NCBI GenBank assembly: GCA_934533075.1
Contig: CAKTBJ010000048.1
Coordinates: 1 to 17,149 of the forward strand
Direction of reading: 5' to 3'
Length of the DNA: 17,149 nucleotides
From: an uncultured Paracoccus sp.
GTDB taxonomy: Bacteria; Pseudomonadota; Alphaproteobacteria; Rhodobacterales; Rhodobacteraceae
The position numbers and the translations under genes were made by a program. Below, in pieces: positions 14,328 through 17,149 of this stretch; the first letter of the stretch is position 1, and each line of letters opens with the position of its first letter. Under the pieces are notes generated by a model. It saw only the letters and a program-made list of their open reading frames with translations. It was not told the DNA's origin and did no database searches.

Positions 14328-15656
14328 ATGAGCGCGCGACAGTTGAAGCTGGGCTTCATGATGCACGGCAACGGCACGGGCTGGGGCGACTGGCGCCACC
14401 CGGCGGCGCATCCCGGCGCCTCGACCGATTTCGCCTATTACCGCCGGCAGGCGCAGGTGGCCGAGGCCGCGAAGTTCGACTTCCTCTTCGTTGCCGACAG
14501 CGTTCACATCACCCCGAAATCCAGCCCGCATTACCTCAATCGCTTCGAGCCGCTGACCATCCTGTCGGCGCTGGCGGCGGTGACGGATCGTATCGGGTTG
14601 GTGGGCACGGTGACGGTCAGCTATGCCGAACCCTATAACGTCGCCCGGCTGTTCGCGTCGCTGGACCATATTTCCGGCGGGCGTGCGGGCTGGAACGTGG
14701 TGACGAGCTGGCTGGAAGGCTCGGCCCGCAATTTCAGCCGCGACAAGCATTTCGACCACGCCACCCGCTACCGCCTCGCCGGCGAGCATCTTTCGGTGGT
14801 GCAAGGACTGTGGGACTCGTGGGAGGACGATGCGCTGGTCCATGACAAGGCCACCGGGCGCTTCTTCGATCCCGACAAGCTGCACAAGCTGGACCATCAC
14901 GGCGAGTTCTTCCATGTCGAAGGCCCGCTGAACATCGCGCGCTCGCCGCAGGGCCAGCCGGTGATCTTCCAGGCCGGCGCGTCCGAGGATGGCCGCGACT
15001 TCGCCGCCGGTTCGTCGGATGCGATCTTCACGCTGGAAGACGATCTGGCCAAGTCGGCGGCCTATTACGCCGATGTGAAGCGCCGCGCGGCCGCCAAGGG
15101 CCGCAACCCGGCCGATCTGTTCATCCTGCCCGGCCTGCGCCCGGTGATCGGCTCGACCGAGGCGGAGGCCGAGGCCAAATATCGCGACTTCATCGAACTG
15201 ACCTCGATCGACGACGCGCTGCTGATCATGGCACGCGGCTTCAACGAGCATGACTTCTCGCAATACGATCTCGACGCGCCGTTCCCGGATGTGGAACGCT
15301 TTGCGCTGAACTCCAACCGCTCGATGGCCGAGCGGGTGATCCGTCTGGCGCGCGAGGGCAACCTGTCCCTGCGCGAGACCGCCCAGCGTTTCGCCACCCC
15401 GCGCACCGATTTCGTCGGCACGCCGGAGCAGGTCGCGGACGCCATCGAACGTTGGTTCCGCGAGCCGGCGGCGGACGGTTTCGTGTTCAACAACTCGCTG
15501 CCCGACGAGCTTTCGGTCTTTGCCGAGACCGTCGTGCCGATCCTGCAAGACCGGGGCCTGTTCCGTCGCGACTATGAAGGCCGCACCTTCCGCGACCATC
15601 TGGGCCTGCCCAAACCCCTGAACCGCAACACGTCCCGCCGCATCGCGGCCGAGTAA
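14328..15656 (+). CDS. NtaA/SnaA/DszA-family FMNH2-dependent monooxygenase
   Basis: This is a 442-residue luciferase-fold monooxygenase of normal family length. Hallmarks are FLFVADSVH (residues 52-60), EPLTILSALAAVTDRIGLVGT (74-94), SYAEPYNVARLFASLDHISG (98-117), GRAGWNVVTS (118-127), the long insertion HFDHATRYRLAGEHLSVVQGLWDSW (141-165) and PVIFQAGASEDGRDFAA (211-227). Family members oxidise nitrilotriacetate (NtaA), pristinamycin (SnaA), dibenzothiophene sulfone (DszA) and various sulfur compounds, always with FMNH2 from a separate reductase. Here a C-S bond substrate is inferred from neighbouring sulfonate-type transporter genes and MsuE. ATG at 14328 has a perfect AAGGAGGT 8 bases upstream; upstream in-frame ATG codons do not. 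It is followed after 10 bases by the binding-protein gene. Confidence 0.92.
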   Translation: MSARQLKLGFMMHGNGTGWGDWRHPAAHPGASTDFAYYRRQAQVAEAAKFDFLFVADSVHITPKSSPHYLNRFEPLTILSALAAVTDRIGLVGTVTVSYAEPYNVARLFASLDHISGGRAGWNVVTSWLEGSARNFSRDKHFDHATRYRLAGEHLSVVQGLWDSWEDDALVHDKATGRFFDPDKLHKLDHHGEFFHVEGPLNIARSPQGQPVIFQAGASEDGRDFAAGSSDAIFTLEDDLAKSAAYYADVKRRAAAKGRNPADLFILPGLRPVIGSTEAEAEAKYRDFIELTSIDDALLIMARGFNEHDFSQYDLDAPFPDVERFALNSNRSMAERVIRLAREGNLSLRETAQRFATPRTDFVGTPEQVADAIERWFREPAADGFVFNNSLPDELSVFAETVVPILQDRGLFRRDYEGRTFRDHLGLPKPLNRNTSRRIAAE

Positions 15657-15666
15657 GGATCCGACC

Positions 15667-16641
15667 ATGAGCAAGATTTCCCGTCGCGGCTTCGGCGCCC
15701 TGCTGACCGCCACCGCCCTGTCGCTGGCCGTCCCGGCCTTCGCGCAGGACCTCTCCGGCGTCACCCTGCGCATCGGCGATCAGGTGGGCGAGCAGCGCGC
15801 GAGGCTGGAGGCCGCCGGCCTGCTGGACGACATCCCCTATACCATCGACTGGTCGGTCTACCCGGCGGCCGTCAACCTGCACGAGGCGCTGAAGGCCGAG
15901 GCCATCGACATCGGCATGTCCTCGGACAGCCCGGCGGTCAGCGCCATCGCCGGCGGCTCCCGGGTCAAGATCGCGGCGGCCTTTACCAACGGGGGCTTGG
16001 GCACCTCGATCATCCTGCCCAAGGACAGCCCGATCCAGTCCATCGCCGACCTCAAGGGCAAGACCATCTCGCCCACCACCCGCGGCAGCATCGCGCATTT
16101 CGTGACGCTGGGCGCGCTGAAACAGGCCGGGGTGGACCCGTCCGAGGTGACGCTGGCCTTCCTCACCCCGGCCGATGCCTCGGCGGCGTTCCAGTCGGGC
16201 GGCGTCGATGCCTGGACCACCTGGGGCATCTACAAGGCGCGCAGCATCGGCGTTCTGGGCGCGACCGAGCTGTTCGACGGGCAGGGCGTCAATACCGGCA
16301 ACATCGTCTGGGCGGCGACCGACAAGGCGCTGGCGGACAAGGCCAAGGTCGCGGCCATCGAGGATTATCTGGAGCGGATCGAGAAGGCCTATGTCTGGGC
16401 GCAGGAGAACCGCGAGGACTTCCTGACCTTCTACGAGGGCTTCACCAAGCAGGACCGCGCCACGATCGAACCGATGTATGCCGAGCAGACCGATTACCGC
16501 CGCGTGCCCATCGACGACGCGCTGGTGGCCAGCCTGCAAAACGTCTTCGACACCTGGGTCGAGGCGGGCGTGCTGACCGGCAGTCTGGACCTGTCGCAGC
16601 ATGTCTATCGCGACCTGCCCGTGCTGGCGCTGAACCAATGA
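15667..16641 (+). CDS. SsuA-like periplasmic substrate-binding protein
   Basis: This is a 324-residue solute-binding protein of the SsuA/TauA/NrtA type. The N-terminal signal is MSKISRRGFGALL with a twin-arginine-like SRRGF, a hydrophobic core and AFA cleavage near residue 27, so Tat or Sec export is possible. Family-like parts are AVNLHEALKAEAIDIGMSSD (about 74-93), SIADLKGKTIS (about 126-136), FLTPADASAAFQSGGVDAW (about 167-185) and TWGIYKARS (about 187-195). It would capture an aliphatic sulfonate or similar sulfur compound in the periplasm. It starts 10 bases after the monooxygenase stop with AAGGA before ATG, and its TGA overlaps the permease ATG (ATGA), so the genes form one operon. Taurine or nitrate specificity is less likely from context but not excluded. 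Confidence 0.9.
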   Translation: MSKISRRGFGALLTATALSLAVPAFAQDLSGVTLRIGDQVGEQRARLEAAGLLDDIPYTIDWSVYPAAVNLHEALKAEAIDIGMSSDSPAVSAIAGGSRVKIAAAFTNGGLGTSIILPKDSPIQSIADLKGKTISPTTRGSIAHFVTLGALKQAGVDPSEVTLAFLTPADASAAFQSGGVDAWTTWGIYKARSIGVLGATELFDGQGVNTGNIVWAATDKALADKAKVAAIEDYLERIEKAYVWAQENREDFLTFYEGFTKQDRATIEPMYAEQTDYRRVPIDDALVASLQNVFDTWVEAGVLTGSLDLSQHVYRDLPVLALNQ

Positions 16642-17149
16642 GCGTCACCGACATCGACCCCGCCTTCGCGACCATCCGCGAGGGCCGCCCCGCCGCCATC
16701 CCGGCGGTGGCGGCGCAATCGGGCCGGCTGGTCTCGCTGAAACCCGCCACGGCGCGCGGCGCGCAGGTGCCGCGCTGGCTGCGCCGCACCACCGGGCCGG
16801 TGGCGCTGGTGCTGGCCTGGCATCTGGCCTCGGTCACCGGCGTCCTGCCCTCCGAGGTGCTGGCCGGGCCGGGCACGGTGCTGTCCAGCGCCGCCCGGCT
16901 GGTCGCCAGCGGCGAGTTGCAGGACGCCATCATCGTCTCGATGGGCCGGGCGATGGCCGGGCTGGCCATCGGCGGCAGCATCGGCGTGCTTCTGGCCATC
17001 ATCGCCGGCCTGTCGCGGCTGGGCGAGGATGTGGTGGATGCACCGATGCAGATGCTGCGCACGGTGCCGAACGTGGCGCTGATCCCGCTGCTGATCATCT
17101 GGTTCGGCATCGGCGAGGCGCCCAAGATCGCCCTGATCGCGCTGGCCAC
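16638..17149 (+). CDS. SsuC-like ABC transporter permease, cut by window end
   Basis: This is an open frame of 170 codons running off the right edge. The N-terminus is a polar stretch of about 45 residues, longer than usual for SsuC, then WLRRTTGPVALVLAWHLA (first membrane helix), a periplasmic part with LPSEVLAGPGTVLSSAARL, and the BPD_transp_1 core with SMGRAMAGLAIGGSIGVLLA and MLRTVPNVALIPLLIIWFGIGEAPKI. The last segment is the strongly conserved region of sulfonate, taurine and nitrate permeases. The ATG overlaps the binding-protein stop by 4 bases. An ATPase gene (SsuB type) would be expected beyond the window. The family call is firm; sulfonate specificity is inferred from neighbours. 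Confidence 0.92.
   Translation, partial: MSVTDIDPAFATIREGRPAAIPAVAAQSGRLVSLKPATARGAQVPRWLRRTTGPVALVLAWHLASVTGVLPSEVLAGPGTVLSSAARLVASGELQDAIIVSMGRAMAGLAIGGSIGVLLAIIAGLSRLGEDVVDAPMQMLRTVPNVALIPLLIIWFGIGEAPKIALIALA

Noticed and set aside
11562..15773. Long minus-strand open frames (11562-12953, 12920-14377, 14286-15773) opposite the sulfur genes
   Set aside because: All are antisense to genes with clear motifs and ribosome binding sites and have composition typical of shadow frames.
1..17149. Insertion sequences, transposases, integrases, CRISPR arrays, phage genes
   Set aside because: None of the supported genes belongs to these classes, and no regularly spaced repeats beyond the two-copy 18-base unit were seen.

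Overview
The window is very GC-rich, with strong G/C bias at third codon positions and long spurious open frames opposite the real genes. Gene content and protein style (argS, a SPOR protein and nagZ in a row; a cysteine synthase of the alphaproteobacterial type; an MscS channel with a long N-terminal part) point to an alphaproteobacterium of the Rhodobacteraceae, most likely Paracoccus or a close relative. This assignment comes from recognising sequences by eye, not from a search.

Left part (1-8.9 kb). A short non-coding stretch with a strong hairpin precedes a plus-strand EamA/DMT transporter gene (399-1283). It converges on a five-gene minus-strand block, read right to left: cysK (cysteine synthase), a large MscS-family mechanosensitive channel, argS (arginyl-tRNA synthetase), a membrane-anchored SPOR-domain protein and nagZ (beta-N-acetylglucosaminidase). 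Tight spacing at cysK/mscS and SPOR/nagZ suggests translational coupling. The nagZ and transporter stop codons share one CTAG.

Middle (8.9-11.6 kb). About 380 bases without a gene lead to a plus-strand tRNA-Ser(CGA) with a plausible promoter. Next is a divergent module: a TetR repressor on the minus strand, and on the plus strand an NAD(P)-binding NmrA-like protein followed by a DUF1772 membrane protein. The 88-base gap between them holds a 46-base dyad that is the obvious candidate operator. Two tandem hairpins close the module.

Right part (11.6-17.1 kb). A plus-strand set looks like an organosulfur (sulfonate-type) acquisition locus: an MsuE-type FMN reductase, an Lrp/AsnC regulator, an SsuD-like flavin monooxygenase, a second flavin monooxygenase of the NtaA/SnaA/DszA family, an SsuA-like binding protein and an SsuC-like permease cut by the window end. 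The likely logic is that the ABC transporter imports the organosulfur compound, MsuE supplies reduced FMN, and the two monooxygenases cleave C-S bonds to release sulfite. The sulfur, once reduced, could feed cysteine synthase, encoded about 3 kb away. The substrate cannot be read from the sequence. The SsuD-like enzyme appears to lack several residues thought to be catalytic in E. coli SsuD, so a non-standard substrate is possible. No transposase, integrase, CRISPR array or rRNA was seen.
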